Of a stretch of DNA of 64,000 bases, positions 32,687 through 42,216 are shown piece by piece. Location: positions 2,680,501 through 2,744,500 of the forward strand of contig NZ_CP041091.1 in NCBI RefSeq assembly GCF_006494815.1. Direction: 5' to 3'. The first letter of the stretch is position 1, and every line of letters begins with the position of its first letter. Below the pieces are notes generated by a model that made no database searches, was not told where the DNA came from, and saw nothing but the letters and a program-made list of their open reading frames with translations. Origin of the DNA: Nocardioides sambongensis. Lineage in GTDB: Bacteria > Actinomycetota > Actinomycetes > Propionibacteriales > Nocardioidaceae. Position numbers and translations under genes: made by a program.

Positions 32687-34018
32687 ATGCGTCAGAATGC
32701 GACGCGCGTCCCTTTGGCTCTGTTGACGATTGTTGCGGTCGCAGCGTCGTTGCTCATCGCGGTCTCGGCGGGAGTACGCGCACCGGCAAACGCCGAGCGC
32801 GGCGACCCTTTGATGATGCGAGCAAAGCTCACCGGGTCCGCTGACCTGCCGGACGGAGCAGTGACCGCGAGCGTAGAGCCGGCGCTGTCTCGCCTGGCGA
32901 AGCTCGCCGGCGGTCAGCAGTACTCGCGCTTCGTGCTGCCAACGGAGGCGGTCTACCGCAACGGCGACGAGATCGAAGTTCGGTTCCCACCCGAGGATCT
33001 GCCGGACGCGTACGTCGACGAAGGCGGCCTCGTGACCGTGGTCATTGACGCTGCCGACGCCGAACACGGGAAGTACGGCACCGTGCTGTCGAGCGTGCGA
33101 CGCGTGACCATCGCGAACAGTCAGCAGTGGGCGCCACCGATGTACTCCGCGGAGTCGCTGTCAGTTCCGCCTGCGAAGCGAACCGCAGCGCAGGCTCGCG
33201 CAGTCGCCGCGAAGGCACCAGCGACGACTGCCCGCGCCGTCTACGCAGCATTCGACGGTGATGAGAACCCAGTTGAGGAGGTTCTGGCCGATGCCCTGCC
33301 GCACGCCACGTCCCGGATGCAGCCAACCTCAGACGAGAAGCTCGCTCGCGTCGCCTCGGAGATGAGCGCGTTGCCGCCACACGACCTCGCTCGCGCCGTC
33401 GCAGCCAGCAACTGTTCGCTCGCGAAGAAGGAACGGATCCGGTCGGCGACGGTTGGGACCAGCTACCCGATGCTCAAGGGATCGAAGTCGTGGCTGACCT
33501 ACAACAACTCCACGTCGAGCTCGTTCGGGACCGCGGTCAACGTCGGCGACGGCTGGTACCAAGGCGGCGGAGTCACCGCGACCGCCGACAACTGGGGCTC
33601 CTCGTTCCAGAAGAGCCACCGCCTGCGCTCGTATCGCGTCCACGTCATCTACCGGAAGCAGACCTGCACCAGCGCCAAGTGGGGCACGATCCTCAGCCAG
33701 AAGCTGATTCCAGTCGGGCAAACGGGTGGAATCGGCCGGAACATACTCTCGTCCCGTCCGAGCTGGCGGAGCAAGTGCGCGCCCGTCGTGAGCCACAAGT
33801 GGTGGCGCGGTTCGACAACCGGGCAGTCCTACACCCTTTCGTACGGAGTGAAGTTCGAGAAGGTCCTCGGCTTCAACCTGAAGTCCGAGCGGGGATACTC
33901 GAGAGGTGCGCGCTTGTTCTACACAGCGAACAAGAGGCGAGCGATCTGCGGCGACACCACCTGGCCCGGGTTGGCCGGAAAGATGATGGAGCGCGGATGG
34001 CGAGCCCGAAGCTACTGA
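32687..34018 (+). CDS. Secreted hypothetical protein
   Basis: This is a protein of about 443 residues with an export signal (RVPLALLTIVAVAASLLIAVSAGVRAPANAE). An N-terminal domain of about 200 residues contains FVLPTEAVYRNGDEIEVRF. A C-terminal domain is rich in aromatic and Ser residues (GSKSWLTYNNSTSSSFGTAVNVGDGWYQGGG, HKWWRGSTTGQSYTLSYG). Several Cys probably form disulfides outside the cell. It resembles surface or toxin-like carbohydrate-binding folds only loosely. The last 22 bp overlap the next gene. Confidence 0.65.
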   Translation: MRQNATRVPLALLTIVAVAASLLIAVSAGVRAPANAERGDPLMMRAKLTGSADLPDGAVTASVEPALSRLAKLAGGQQYSRFVLPTEAVYRNGDEIEVRFPPEDLPDAYVDEGGLVTVVIDAADAEHGKYGTVLSSVRRVTIANSQQWAPPMYSAESLSVPPAKRTAAQARAVAAKAPATTARAVYAAFDGDENPVEEVLADALPHATSRMQPTSDEKLARVASEMSALPPHDLARAVAASNCSLAKKERIRSATVGTSYPMLKGSKSWLTYNNSTSSSFGTAVNVGDGWYQGGGVTATADNWGSSFQKSHRLRSYRVHVIYRKQTCTSAKWGTILSQKLIPVGQTGGIGRNILSSRPSWRSKCAPVVSHKWWRGSTTGQSYTLSYGVKFEKVLGFNLKSERGYSRGARLFYTANKRRAICGDTTWPGLAGKMMERGWRARSY

Positions 34019-34695
34019 CAAGTCCGCCGGCCCGAAGCCGCTACGCGGCCCGGGCCGGCGTGCTCGCCGTGCTGTGCGCAGTCCTCACCGGATGTGACGC
34101 GGACACCGGCGACGACGGGCATCCCCGAGAAGACGGGCCGTTGACACTCTCCGGAGAGGGCGGCGGAGGCGTCGGGGACTACGCCCCGCCGCGGCGGAAG
34201 TGGGTCGGTGACACGTGGGCGCTCACCGTCGGCGGGTTGGCGCTCTGCGTCGACGACCCTGACGTCACGGTGACCCTGCAAGGCGCCACCGCGACCGGAG
34301 ACCCGGCACCACAGGGCGTGACCGGTGTGATCCGGCGAATGACGCCTGCTCTCCGCGAAGCCGCCGCACCAGGAGAGTCGACCGCCCCGCTCCTCGGGGC
34401 GCGCGGAACGCCACCGCAGTTCGCAGAGAGCTACTCAGGCAACCCGGATCCACTCGCCGGAGAAGTGCAGCCCCTCGAGGATGCAACCGTCGACCAGCCG
34501 TGCAGCACTCGGACCGGGTCCGGATACGACTACACCGAACTCCTCCTCACCGCCTACGCGGACGAGAAGGGCGGCCTCGCCACCAGCTTCGACATCACCT
34601 ACACCGCCGACGACGAGACCTACGTCCTGAACGTACCGTGGGAGATCGCGATGTGCGGCACGGAAGTCGACGCCGACGTCACCCCATCGTGCTAG
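33997..34695 (+). CDS. Putative lipoprotein, cargo
   Basis: This 232-residue protein has lipobox VLTGCDAD near Cys33 after a hydrophobic signal (YAARAGVLAVLCAVLTGC). The mature domain includes GDTWALTVGGLALCVDDPDVTVTLQ and YTELLLTAYADEKGGLATSFDITYTADDETYVLNV, a beta-sandwich-like sequence with Cys pairs. Its start overlaps the preceding secreted-protein gene, so the two are probably translated together and act at the envelope. Function unknown. Confidence 0.7.
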   Translation: MASPKLLTSPPARSRYAARAGVLAVLCAVLTGCDADTGDDGHPREDGPLTLSGEGGGGVGDYAPPRRKWVGDTWALTVGGLALCVDDPDVTVTLQGATATGDPAPQGVTGVIRRMTPALREAAAPGESTAPLLGARGTPPQFAESYSGNPDPLAGEVQPLEDATVDQPCSTRTGSGYDYTELLLTAYADEKGGLATSFDITYTADDETYVLNVPWEIAMCGTEVDADVTPSC

Positions 34696-34931
34696 CACCT
34701 GGTCGACGGGCACCACTGAGCAAGTTCGACGGCACACCGGCGGCACGACGTCAGCTCGACCGGTAGGCCCTCCACCAGCTGGCCGCCCGCCTGCACGAAG
34801 CCCGACGCGCGAGCAGGAGTCGGGCAAACGAGTCGAGGTCAACAACGCACGCCGGCAGATGGTTGGTTGCAGTCCGCACCGCCCCAACGGTCCTTCGGGT
34901 AACCACAACCGACCCAGAAGGAGCCTTGTCG

Positions 34932-36896
34932 ATGAATGACACGGACCACGATGCCCCGATTCCGGGTGGAGTTCCCGTTCTCGACGAGGACTGGATGCCC
35001 GCCGACGAAGCGTCGTTCGTCGCAGACGAGCCGCTCGACCACAACACCTACCCCGAAGGCGTCGACCTCGCGTGGGACGAGGTGGCCGCGACGGCCGCCG
35101 AGCTTCCCCACGAGTTCGCCGACGAGTTCGCACCTGACTTTGCGGCCGCAGACCTCGACCTGCCCTTCCGGGACGGCCGCGGAGAACGGCGCGGAACTGA
35201 AGCGGACCCGGAGATGACCAACCGGGTCATCGACACGCTCCGCAGCTGCTTCGCGGCCGCGCACGGCCGCGTCGGTGACGAAGTGACCGACCTCGTCCGG
35301 TACCTCCTTGGTTCGGACAAGGCGATGGGGTACCTGGACGAAACAACGCGCCGTACCTTCAAGCGAGTAGGAGAGGTCTTCGTCGCCGTTGCGGGAGACA
35401 ACCCCGACGGCGACTTCGACATCGACGACCTTCCCGACCTCGAAGCCGCCCACCCCAAGGTTGTCACCGAGGTGAAGACGATCCGGGCTCGCATCCAGGT
35501 CGACTCCACCCCAACCAACCCCACCAGCACGTGGCGCGCGCTGTGCGACCAGATCCAGAAGACGTCCGCCAAAGACGGAGCTCGAACGCTCATCGACGCC
35601 ATCGAGTCCGACCTCCCAGCCGACGAACTCATGAAGGTCTTCACCGCACTCGAACCACCCACCACCCAGAAGACCATCGTGAACTCCACGTTCTCCCAGT
35701 CCGCCGGCGCGTGGGAACTTCAAGACGAAGAAGCCGAAGCGGAACGACCCACCTACCGGATCTCCTCCGGCTACCGCACCCTCGACTACGTCTTCACCCT
35801 CAAAGACGCCTACGGCAAACCAGCCGAAGCACTAGGCGCCTGGGCACCTGGAGAGTTCCACGCCATCGCCGCAGGAACCGGCCACGGAAAGTCAGCGCTC
35901 TCCCGCCGACTCATCACCGCCGCCGCCGAAGACCTCGTCAACGGGTGGGGCCACGAACACGCCAAAGTCCTCATCGCCATTACCGAAGAGGCGCCCAAGA
36001 TCGTGTACAAGGCCGCGGGCCTATCCAAAGGCCAGCCCTTTCACCACCTCCGCGACAACGTCGTCATCGCCGACGTCGGAGCATCACGCCGACGGTTCGT
36101 TCAAGCAGTGTGGGACTGCGTCATTGACGCCTACCACCTGTCCAAAGCAACCGGCCGACCGATCGTGGACTGCGGACTTCCTGAGTTCATTGTCCTCGAC
36201 TACATCGGCGGAATCGTTGAGGCAGGCGAAGGCGGCGACACCACCGCCATCGAGAACACCGCCAATCTGATCATGCGTGGCTTGTGCGGCTGGCGCATCC
36301 AGGAAATGGAGCAGTTCTCAGGAGAATCCTTTTCCGAGTACGCCGGCATGACCTGGCCGACCGGGATGGAGAATTTCAAGCCTGCGGTTCTCACTTTCGT
36401 CCAGTTGCGGAAGCTCACCCGTCCCGAGTTTTACAATCCCGAGATCAAGGGAATGTCGGCAGGTGACTTCACGGTGGAGAACGCTGATGGAGCACCAGGA
36501 TGGTCCGTCAAGACTGGGGACTTCGTTGTTCCCGTCCGAGGGGAGGTCCGCGGTTCGGGGGTCCTTGCGAATCATTTGTCCAGTCTGACGGTCGCGCACC
36601 GTTCCCGGCCCCAGGCCAACTCGAAGATCGTCGATCCGGTCACCAAGAAGATGCGTCTGGAAGATGATCGAGCGCGCCTGATCTTCTTGAAGACGCGAAA
36701 CTCCTCGGACATACCGTTCGTCCCGATGCGTTTCGACTCCAACCCAGAGGGCCTGCGGGGTCAGTACTATGACCTGCTTTCTGAGAAGGCCATCGAGGTT
36801 GGGAAGGTGAAGCCGCTGGCGTCCTACACGCAGACAGGTGATCCGATCCTGCCGGCGCGACCGTCCCGCTCGCCGTTCGCTGGCATCGCCTACTGA
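34932..36896 (+). CDS. DnaB-type RecA-fold ATPase/helicase-like protein
   Basis: This 654-residue protein has a long acidic N-terminal region (1 to about 280). A RecA-like domain follows with Walker A GEFHAIAAGTGHGKSALSRRL near residues 306-326, a Glu in AITEEAPKIV, and Walker B FIVLDYIGGIVE near 417-428, the usual DnaB IDYL position. The C-terminus has LIFLKTRNSSDIPFVPMRFD, an Arg-bearing sensor-like strand. ATG 34932 is 8 bp after AAGGAG. It may help replicate or move the element, or serve defence. Confidence 0.72.
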   Translation: MNDTDHDAPIPGGVPVLDEDWMPADEASFVADEPLDHNTYPEGVDLAWDEVAATAAELPHEFADEFAPDFAAADLDLPFRDGRGERRGTEADPEMTNRVIDTLRSCFAAAHGRVGDEVTDLVRYLLGSDKAMGYLDETTRRTFKRVGEVFVAVAGDNPDGDFDIDDLPDLEAAHPKVVTEVKTIRARIQVDSTPTNPTSTWRALCDQIQKTSAKDGARTLIDAIESDLPADELMKVFTALEPPTTQKTIVNSTFSQSAGAWELQDEEAEAERPTYRISSGYRTLDYVFTLKDAYGKPAEALGAWAPGEFHAIAAGTGHGKSALSRRLITAAAEDLVNGWGHEHAKVLIAITEEAPKIVYKAAGLSKGQPFHHLRDNVVIADVGASRRRFVQAVWDCVIDAYHLSKATGRPIVDCGLPEFIVLDYIGGIVEAGEGGDTTAIENTANLIMRGLCGWRIQEMEQFSGESFSEYAGMTWPTGMENFKPAVLTFVQLRKLTRPEFYNPEIKGMSAGDFTVENADGAPGWSVKTGDFVVPVRGEVRGSGVLANHLSSLTVAHRSRPQANSKIVDPVTKKMRLEDDRARLIFLKTRNSSDIPFVPMRFDSNPEGLRGQYYDLLSEKAIEVGKVKPLASYTQTGDPILPARPSRSPFAGIAY

Positions 36897-36901
36897 GCAG
36901 A

Positions 36902-36931
36902 GACCCCCACGTGCAGCTGCACGTGGGGGTC
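36902..36931 (+). terminator. 30-bp perfect palindrome after the DnaB-type gene
   Basis: GACCCCCACGTGCAG is followed directly by its own inverse, forming a perfect GC-rich palindrome that starts 5 bp after the stop codon at 36894-36896. No T run follows, which is common for actinobacterial hairpin terminators. Confidence 0.7.
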
Positions 36932-36970
36932 CTCCACTGCCCAGGGTCCATTCGGCGGCACCGTCTCTCG

Positions 36971-37544
36971 GTGCCTTCGAAGCAACGCTCACACTCGCTC
37001 CTGTCTGAGTATCCGCTGGTTGCCGCCGAGTTTGACTCGGGTCGGGCTGGAGTAGGGCCAAGTGAGGTTGCGCCGCGGTCGTCTCGGAAGTTCCCGTGGA
37101 TATGCGCTGTCGAACACCGTTGGGAGGCGCCGGTTCAAGGGAGGACCACCCTGGGGCAGGGATGCCCGTTCTGTGCCGGAAGACGCGCCATCCCTGGGGA
37201 GACGTCTCTCGCCGCGATTCGTCCAGACCTGTTGGAACAGTGGGATTGGGAGCGGAACCGTGATGACCCGGACAGCGTCTTGCCCGGTGCGACCACGAAG
37301 TTCTACTGGATCTGCCCAGCAGGCCCAGACCACCAATGGGCAGCGTCCGGCAAGAACCGGCACCGTAAAGGTACCGGCTGCCCCGCATGCTCGGGCAACC
37401 AAGTCTGGCGCTGCCCGGCTGGGAACCTGCACCGTCTCGACGGCCCGGCCCTGCACTACCCGAACGGCGCAGCAGTGGTGGATCGACGGCCGTCTCCACC
37501 GGGTCGACGGGCCCGCTAGCCACGGCGCAGACTGGGAGGAGTGA
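36971..37544 (+). CDS. DUF4379-type tandem zinc-ribbon protein, probably frameshifted near its end
   Basis: Two repeats of the FxWxC...H.W...CPxC type occur: FPWICAVEHRWEAP...GCPFCAG near residues 39-70 and FYWICPAGPDHQWAAS...GCPACSG near 112-143, each a Cys/His treble clef. The frame in use then gives NLHRLDGPALHYPNGAA and stops at 37519. Another frame continues with QQWWIDGRLHRVDGPA to a stop at 37544, the normal follow-up of such HRxDGPA repeats, so one base near 37466 is probably missing. DNA binding is plausible for this fold. GTG 36971 is chosen. Confidence 0.65.
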
Positions 37545-37740
37545 GGACTCGACGGCGCACGGGATCCGCATAGACCTTGGCTGCGGCGGAACCGTAACCG
37601 AACGCCTTCTTCATCCACCGGCAGCCGAAAGCACCGACCGGACGGGCTCCGCGCCGCGTACCCGACCGATTCCCTGCCGGTCACCAGGCCAAGACCGGCC
37701 AGAACAACGCGAGCAGGTATCCCCCCGCAGAGGAGTAGTA

Positions 37741-38091
37741 GTGAGTGACCCCCGCGAACCACACGCCTACGAATCCTCCGAGGAGCTCGACGCCCTCTGG
37801 GACACCGACCTCACCGACGAGCAACTCGCCTGGTCGCCCGCAGGCGGGACCGACCTGTGGGAGCAGGCACTGCCCTGGAAGTGCGAACGGTGGCCCAAGG
37901 CCCTCGACGGACATCCCGTCGACGTCATCGCCCTCACCAACGGCGCCGGGCCCGACTGGGACTGGCGCGCACTCGCCTACTGGATTCGTGCCCTCGGCCC
38001 AGCCTGGCGGGTCCATCTGCGGCACGGCGGCCGGATCGACCTCATCGCCCCAGCAGCGCCGCCCACAGAAACACACACGGACCCGACGTAG
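37741..38091 (+). CDS. Hypothetical cargo protein
   Basis: This 116-residue acidic protein starts at GTG 37741, next to AGGAGTAGTA. YESSEELDALWDTDLTDEQLAW and DWDWRALAYWIRALGPAWRVHLRHGGRIDLIAP suggest a small alpha/beta fold. No family is recognised. The 221 bp before it (37520-37740) hold only a likely promoter region, and the 218 bp after it no gene. Confidence 0.6.
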   Translation: MSDPREPHAYESSEELDALWDTDLTDEQLAWSPAGGTDLWEQALPWKCERWPKALDGHPVDVIALTNGAGPDWDWRALAYWIRALGPAWRVHLRHGGRIDLIAPAAPPTETHTDPT

Positions 38092-38309
38092 GCCGCGATT
38101 GCTGCGCGAACGGGTGACGTCCACCGCGTCCCTGGTGCCGGACACCGCCAGCCGTCGTGGGGGACGTCGCGTGAGCGATGGCCTTCGCACGACGGTGCTC
38201 TAGCTGCTATACGGTGCTATAAGCCCGGGTCGCCTTGGCGAAACGGCACTGGTCTGGCGCTGGTTGGCGCTGACTCCGGGCTGACTCCGGGCTGGCTCCA
38301 GGACTGGTG

Positions 38310-39680
38310 CTAGTGGAGCATGAGGAACTGCTGGCGGGTGCGGACGACCCTGCGGAACTTTGTGGCTCGCCGGCGGTCGAAGGGCAGTTGGTCGACCGCG
38401 GTCAGCCAGTGGTCGGCGGTAGCGGCTACCCGGTCGATGGTTTGTCGGGCCCTCGTGGCGCAGAGCCCGAGATGCTGTTCGGCGAGGGCGATGAATCTGC
38501 GGCCGGTGATGTTGGGGCCGCGTATTCCCGCGACACCGAGCGCGGCGGTGTGTTGGCCGTAGAAGAAGGTGGAGGGCAGGTCGTAGGCCGGGGAGGGTCG
38601 CCAGCGGCCATCGTGGTCGCCGAGGATGGAGAAGTTCTTGGCGTGCGCGTCGCCGTTCACGCTCAGATAGGCGAACACGACCTGGGCAAGGAGTTGCTCG
38701 GCTGCGGCCGCGGGGTCTTCGCACACCGCTGCCAGTGCAGCCAGTACCTGCCCGGTGCCGACAGTGTACTTCGCTTCCGGCCGCAGACCGAGGACCTGGC
38801 AGCCGTCCTCGACCGGCAACGCCTGCACCCCTTCGGACGTGAGGACACGGTCGAACCTGGACACCGCCAGCGCAGCAGCACCGTCGCTGTCGTGCACGAT
38901 CCGTGTGGTGGGCGCGGGGATGCCGTGACCACGGGCGGCGGTGAGGAAGAAGTGCTCGTTCTCGACGAGGTAGCGGTACCGCGGCGCCACCAGCTTGAGC
39001 AGCAGGTGCTGCTCGCCGCCATCTTTGGCGACTCTGCACGCATCGTGGGTGAGGCCGGCGGAGACCTTGTCCTGCACGCCAGGCAGGGCGACCGGGTCCA
39101 CCTGCGTCCCGAGAGCAGTGACCAGATCTGTGAAGGACATCTGGGAGAAGTGGGCGAAGTCAGGCCCACGTAGGCACGGCCTCGCCCATGCTGGTGGGTG
39201 ATCGGCGGGCACGACTTGGACGTCGCCGACGGTGTTGCTGCCCACGGCCAGGAGGAGGCGGAACTCCTCGCCCGGGGTAGGTGGTTGCTCGGGCCGAAGG
39301 TCGAGCGGGGCACGCGGGCCTGGCGTGCCGGCGCGACCGCCCGGCCCGGTGCCGTGCCCGGCCCTTCGGACGGCACCGAGAAGCGTCTGAAAGCGTCGGC
39401 CCTCGGGCAGCAAGCCGGCGAAGAACACCGGCACCCGGTCCCCACGAACCGGTGCGGGTCGTAGGGGCAGAGTCGTGGCGATCGCGGCGCCCCGGTTGCG
39501 CAGCCACTCCCGGGTGTATCCGAACTCCACGCCCCCGTCCGGGGTGAGGCTCAGGTGAGCCGCGAGACGACCGGCCTTGTACACATCGGCACGATCGATC
39601 GCCATCAGCGCGCGGATGGTGTCCTGCTCCAGCCACCACGCTCCGCGTGCCGGGTCGCTCGGCTCCGGTCCGGTCAACAC
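38310..39680 (-). CDS. hipA: HipA-like serine/threonine kinase
   Basis: This is a 456-residue HipA family protein. The N-terminal part holds DRADVYKAGRLAAHLSLTPDGGVEFGY near residues 29-55 and FFAGLLPEGRRFQTL near 86-100. GVQDKVSAGL near 200 and LLLKLVAPRYRYLVENEHFFLTAA near 225 are the kinase N-lobe. NGDAHAKNFSIL near 343 is the HipA catalytic loop with Asp, and SPAYDLPSTFFY near 365 carries the metal-binding Asp. HipA toxins phosphorylate translation factors such as GltX. No HipB is fused or adjacent on this strand. The start at 39680 is uncertain (39605 possible). Confidence 0.82.
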   Translation of the reverse strand: MLTGPEPSDPARGAWWLEQDTIRALMAIDRADVYKAGRLAAHLSLTPDGGVEFGYTREWLRNRGAAIATTLPLRPAPVRGDRVPVFFAGLLPEGRRFQTLLGAVRRAGHGTGPGGRAGTPGPRAPLDLRPEQPPTPGEEFRLLLAVGSNTVGDVQVVPADHPPAWARPCLRGPDFAHFSQMSFTDLVTALGTQVDPVALPGVQDKVSAGLTHDACRVAKDGGEQHLLLKLVAPRYRYLVENEHFFLTAARGHGIPAPTTRIVHDSDGAAALAVSRFDRVLTSEGVQALPVEDGCQVLGLRPEAKYTVGTGQVLAALAAVCEDPAAAAEQLLAQVVFAYLSVNGDAHAKNFSILGDHDGRWRPSPAYDLPSTFFYGQHTAALGVAGIRGPNITGRRFIALAEQHLGLCATRARQTIDRVAATADHWLTAVDQLPFDRRRATKFRRVVRTRQQFLMLH

Positions 39681-40171
39681 GCCTCCGATTCCGATCGAGC
39701 CCCGCTCCGCCGCCTCGACGCCGAACTCTGGGCCACCCCGAGGGCCGCGCTGGGGCCCGCTCTCGGTCAGTGTGCTCGCCGCACTTGTGATCGCCGAGCC
39801 TGCAGCCGAGCTGGCGCGGACTGTCCAGTGAACGAGCGGGCTGAGTGGACGTTCCGTCCCGCCGGTTCACGGCCCGACACGGCTGTGCTGACCTTTGGAT
39901 CACTCGGCCGGTCGGCCGGTCGGCCGGTCGGTACCGCCTCCGACCCAGCAGGACCGCCGGCACCGATCCGATCGGGCAGCGATCAACACCACACCGCACC
40001 ACACCACCGGAGCGCGACCGCACCGCACCGGAGCGCCACCGGAGCGCGACCGGAGCGCGGAGTCGTCACCGGCCAGCCGCCGAGCCATCCGTCCAAGCCT
40101 CCCGTCGACCCGTCTGTCATTCCATCCGCCGAGCCATTGCACGCACCGTTCACGGAGTCACGGTCCGCCCC

Positions 40172-40519
40172 ATGCCTGCACGACGCCGACGCCTCGACAC
40201 CCGCCTTCTCTATCCGAGGGCGTACTTCACCAATCCTCACGAGTTCGGGCAGCGGCCGGATCTCGCTTCCCATCTGCCGGCAGAAGGAGACGAGCGGTCC
40301 CGGCAGGTCGCCCAGGCACAACACACCATCGCCTGCCTGATCAGAACCCACGCCCGCCCCCACGACGCCGCGAGACTGACCGAACGCTTCGGCTTCTCCA
40401 AGCAACTGTGGTCCTCCTGCCTCAACGGTCACGCCTGGATGCCGCAACCGGTCTGGGCCGCGGCGGCGACACTCGTCGTGGGCCGAGCTCTCCAATGGCC
40501 ACCTCCCAACCGGGACTGA
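40172..40519 (+). CDS. Small hypothetical protein with HTH-like segment
   Basis: This 115-residue protein has a basic start (PARRRRLDTRLLYPRAYF) and a helical half, AQAQHTIACLIRTHARPHDAARLTERFGFSKQLWSSCLNGHAW. The stretch AARLTERFGFSKQLWSSCLNG has a helix-turn-helix rhythm. It is divergent from the hipA-like gene and could be its regulator or antitoxin, but no HipB similarity is evident. Confidence 0.5.
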   Translation: MPARRRRLDTRLLYPRAYFTNPHEFGQRPDLASHLPAEGDERSRQVAQAQHTIACLIRTHARPHDAARLTERFGFSKQLWSSCLNGHAWMPQPVWAAAATLVVGRALQWPPPNRD

Positions 40520-40664
40520 GATCGGGACCGGAGACCAGCATCGTGACGCACACACGGAGCCATCGCTACGGCGTAGCAGGAGCCGGCTGGGTCGAGCCGT
40601 CAGCCGGCCTCTGGGGCCCACGCCCAGTGCTCCATCCCCACGGTCAGCACGGTCAACAAGCTGG

Positions 40665-40958
40665 TCACAAGGGCTGCCTCTCGATCGACATCACCTCCGA
40701 GGAGATGCGCCACAACTCCGTCGTGCGTGCCAGCTCTTCATCGGGCGGGTCGACGAACAGCAGGAAGGAACCACCCACCCGCGGCCACCGCTCGATGCGC
40801 AGCAGTCGGAGCCACTCTCGATCCCCTTCCATCGCGCTCCTGCCCTCGCCAGGAACACGCATGTACAACCAACGATCGAGATCCACGTAGTGGATCGAAC
40901 CGACCGTGCACACCACCCAACAGCCGGTCTCGCCGGACCGCAGCTCGTTCACGTCCAT
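40665..40958 (-). CDS. Hypothetical protein
   Basis: This 97-residue protein reads ETGCWVVCTVGSIHYVDLDRWLYMRVPGEGRS near residues 10-41, then LRIERWPRVGGSFLLFVDPPDEELARTTELWRISSEVMSI. It looks like a small soluble alpha/beta domain. No signal peptide, metal site or family is recognised. It is the only gene in a sparse part of the element. Confidence 0.55.
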   Translation of the reverse strand: MDVNELRSGETGCWVVCTVGSIHYVDLDRWLYMRVPGEGRSAMEGDREWLRLLRIERWPRVGGSFLLFVDPPDEELARTTELWRISSEVMSIERQPL

Positions 40959-41103
40959 CCCCGATCGTCACCCTCCGCCGCATTAGGTCGACAGAACCGC
41001 ACCCGAACGTCCACTCTCACGGCGGACCCGATGGACCGAACGCCCTCGCAGGGTCTGTCCAGCCTGTCTCGGCTTGAGTTCGGCGGCCATGCACTTCGGT
41101 CGC

Positions 41104-41147
41104 GCGATGGTCGGGCGATGGTCGGGCGATGGTCGGGCGATGGTCGC
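41104..41147. repeat. Four direct 11-bp repeats (iteron-like)
   Basis: GCGATGGTCGG is repeated four times head to tail (the last unit ends CGC), and an AGATGCGGCATCT palindrome follows at 41174-41186. It matches the array at 32493-32525 in unit, spacing and downstream element. It lies in the gene-poor gap between 40958 and 41242. Confidence 0.7.
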
Positions 41148-41241
41148 GAGCATTGGAAGGGAAGCTCGGCCGCGAGATGCGGCATCTGGCGGGAGTGTCC
41201 AATCCTCCCGGTCACGCCCGTCTCGGTCGGAAACTAGGGTT

Positions 41242-41772
41242 CTACTCGGAAGACTCCGGCTTGAGGTCCGTTCCGGCCTGAACACCGACCTGTTGGTCGG
41301 TGTCGTCGTAGGACGCCCTCGTGGTGTGGCTCTGCTTCGCCCCGCTCTTCCAGGCCCCATGTTGAGCCACAGGAGGCCGGCGGCGGACTTCTTGACGTAG
41401 CGGGGCCCGCGCAGGTCGATCCAGATACGCATCAGCTCGTGACTCTGTGAGCGCGGGATGGCGTACTCGGCGGGGTGGAAGCGGTGCCCGCGTTCGTGGG
41501 CTTCGGCCATCGTCATGCCTTCGGCTTCGCCGAGCAAGAGATCCCAGGTGGCGCGAAATGCGCCGTCGAGGCCGCCGTGCTTGCCGCGTCGACGTGCTGC
41601 GTCGCGGATGGTGTTGAGTTCGCCGTCGGTCAGGGGGCGACGGACGCGGTGACCGATGCCGCGGTGGGGCGGTTGGAAGTCGTCGGTCGGGCCGCTCTGG
41701 GTCGTACCGTCGGAGGGAGCACCAACCGCACCCCACCGCTACCGGGTCGGAATCTGGGCGACAACGGGTCAT
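41242..41772 (-). pseudogene. Frameshifted gene downstream of the Phd-type antitoxin
   Basis: The start overlaps the antitoxin stop as ATGA (41769-41772), giving MTRCRPDSDPVAVGCGWCSL. After about 28 codons the protein-like text moves to another frame (DFQPPHRGIGHRVRRPLTDG, KHGGLDGAFRATWDLLLGEA, FHPAEYAIPRSQSHELMRIW, KKSAAGLLWLNMG) and seems to return to the first frame for QSHTTRASYDDTDQQVGVQA and the stop at 41242. Two compensating indels or real decay would explain this. By position it should be the antitoxin's partner, but no known toxin family fits. Confidence 0.5.
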
Positions 41773-42191
41773 GCCCGGGAGTCCTCGCGACCGGCGGCGA
41801 TGTCGATGTCGATGTCAGCGTCGACCTCGGCCTCAGCCTCAAGCTCGACCTCGGCCTCGGTCTCGCGCTCGGTCTCGAGGTCGGTCTCGAGTTCGGTCTC
41901 GAGGTCGGCGCGGTCGAACCCGAAGGCCACGATGGCGTCGTCGAGGTCGGTTCGGCGTCCGGTGTCGGTGAGCTCGCGGGCTAGGACCAGACCGGCGGCG
42001 GTCAGATCCACGCGAAGGTTGTTGAGTTCGGCGAAGTGCTGGAACGAGATGACAGCGGCGACGGCACGGCCGTGCCGCTCGATGATGGTGTCCTCGCCGC
42101 GCTCCGCGTCCGCGACCAGTCCAGCGACGCCCCGGGCGCCGGCCGCGGTCACCGACATGCTGCGTACCGGGTGGCGGCCAAGGATGCTCAT
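41769..42191 (-). CDS. Phd/YefM-type antitoxin with long acidic tail
   Basis: This is a 140-residue protein. Residues 10-60 follow the Phd/YefM pattern (SMSVTAAGARGVAGLVADAERGEDTIIERHGRAVAAVISFQHFAEL), the DNA-binding N-domain of type II antitoxins. From about residue 95 it turns into a Glu-Thr-Asp repeat (ETDLETERETEAEVELEAEA) encoded by a GAGGTC-like microsatellite. Such a tail is unusual for the family. Two 18-bp repeats just upstream are the likely operator. Confidence 0.8.
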   Translation of the reverse strand: MSILGRHPVRSMSVTAAGARGVAGLVADAERGEDTIIERHGRAVAAVISFQHFAELNNLRVDLTAAGLVLARELTDTGRRTDLDDAIVAFGFDRADLETELETDLETERETEAEVELEAEAEVDADIDIDIAAGREDSRA

Positions 42192-42216
42192 ACCCGAAAA
42201 GCACGCAGACTCTGTG

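Noticed and set aside
36902..36931. Palindrome as a transposon-end or partition site
   Set aside because: It lies directly after a stop codon and best fits a hairpin terminator.
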